NCBI RefSeq assembly: GCF_016863175.1
Contig: NZ_BOOJ01000083.1
Location: 1 to 38,909 of the forward strand
Source: Paraplanobispora siamensis
GTDB lineage: Bacteria; Actinomycetota; Actinomycetes; Streptosporangiales; Streptosporangiaceae
DNA length: 38,909 bases
Direction of reading: 5' to 3'
Position numbers and translations under genes: made by a program. This document shows positions 38,649-38,909 of the stretch, piece by piece; positions within the stretch are counted from its first letter, which is position 1; the number at the start of each line of letters is the position of its first letter. Below the pieces are notes generated by a model. That model searched no databases and was not told the origin of the DNA. It saw only the letters and a program-made list of their open reading frames with translations.

Positions 38649-38909
38649 TCAGCCGCGGAGCGCGGACAGGCGCTCGCGCAGGAACCCGCGACCGGCGTAG
38701 GCGGCACCGACGGCCATGAGCAGGCCGCCGACGACGAATCCGGCGGGGGCGCCGGCCGGGTTGTCGGCCGGGGTGGTGGCCGAGTTGCCGCCGGGCAGGG
38801 CGACGACGGAGGCCGTGGTGGTCGCGTCGGAGGACCGGTCCGCGGCGGGCTGCGCGGCGGCGGCCGCGGCGACGGGCTGGGCCGCGGTGGCGGCCTTGAC
38901 CGCCGCGGG
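38649..38909 (-). CDS. C-terminal part of an Ala-rich membrane-anchored surface protein
   Basis: 87 codons, open to the right edge, stop TGA at 38651-38649. The visible part is an Ala/Thr/Pro-rich extracellular stretch (AAQPVAAAAAAQPAADRSSD ... LPGGNSATTPADNPAGAP), then one membrane helix (GFVVGGLLMAVGAAYAG) and a short basic cytoplasmic tail (RGFLRERLSALRG). This is the topology of C-terminally anchored wall or chaplin-like proteins, although no LPXTG motif is present. The N-terminal part is outside the window, so no function can be given. It converges on parB across the 45-bp palindrome. Confidence 0.75.
   Translation of the reverse strand, partial: PAAVKAATAAQPVAAAAAAQPAADRSSDATTTASVVALPGGNSATTPADNPAGAPAGFVVGGLLMAVGAAYAGRGFLRERLSALRG

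Overview
The window is high-GC DNA, roughly 70% by eye, with frequent GTG/TTG starts and actinobacterial gene families: a Tad/Flp pilus locus without secretin genes, a DUF7455-like zinc protein, PadR/TetR/GbsR-type regulators and many sensor kinases. It most resembles a filamentous actinomycete, probably of the Streptosporangiaceae type, though that lineage is inferred. Whether it is chromosome, large plasmid or integrated element cannot be settled from the window alone.

Layout. 1-9.2 kb (minus strand): the 5' part of a methyl-accepting chemotaxis protein at the left edge, then a compact Tad operon transcribed leftward from the Flp pilin: flp, tadE, tadG-like, cpaB, cpaE, tadA, a von Willebrand factor A-TadB fusion, and tadC. 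9.4-13.1 kb: a stand-alone receiver protein, and divergently a GAF histidine kinase and a CHASE histidine kinase in tandem. 13.2-16.2 kb: a plasmid-like replication module made of a small ribbon-helix-helix-like protein, tandem 15-bp repeats, and a primase-polymerase-like protein with two C-terminal winged helices. 16.4-20.4 kb: a DUF7455-like protein, a MASE1-PAS histidine kinase and an EAL-HDOD protein. 20.4-28.8 kb: small regulator/target modules, several with visible operator palindromes: beta-lactamase-fold hydrolase with a GbsR-like regulator, a small membrane protein, an NTF2-like protein, PadR with an SGNH hydrolase, SDR with TetR, and NmrA-like with TetR.

28.8-38.5 kb is the most unusual part. 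A 19-bp palindrome, GTGTTTACGNCGTAAACAC, occurs 14 times perfectly and 3 more times in degenerate form. I saw none in the first 28.8 kb. It lies in nearly every intergenic gap, once upstream of parA and once inside the parB coding sequence. The genes between the sites are a BMP-family lipoprotein, a second chemoreceptor, a tyrosine recombinase, two toxin-antitoxin loci, a secreted FG-GAP repeat protein, and ParA/ParB. The outer arms (TGTTT...AAACA) match those of canonical parS but the centre differs. My preferred reading is a dispersed, divergent centromere recognised by this ParB. Recombination sites for the neighbouring recombinase are the main alternative. The window ends in the C-terminus of an Ala-rich, membrane-anchored surface protein.

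How the genes work together: the Tad genes would assemble a type IVb pilus. The kinases, receiver, EAL-HDOD protein and chemoreceptors form a dense signalling neighbourhood without obvious partners. The primase module and ParAB are complementary replication and partition functions that would fit one plasmid-like replicon, but they lie 20 kb apart.
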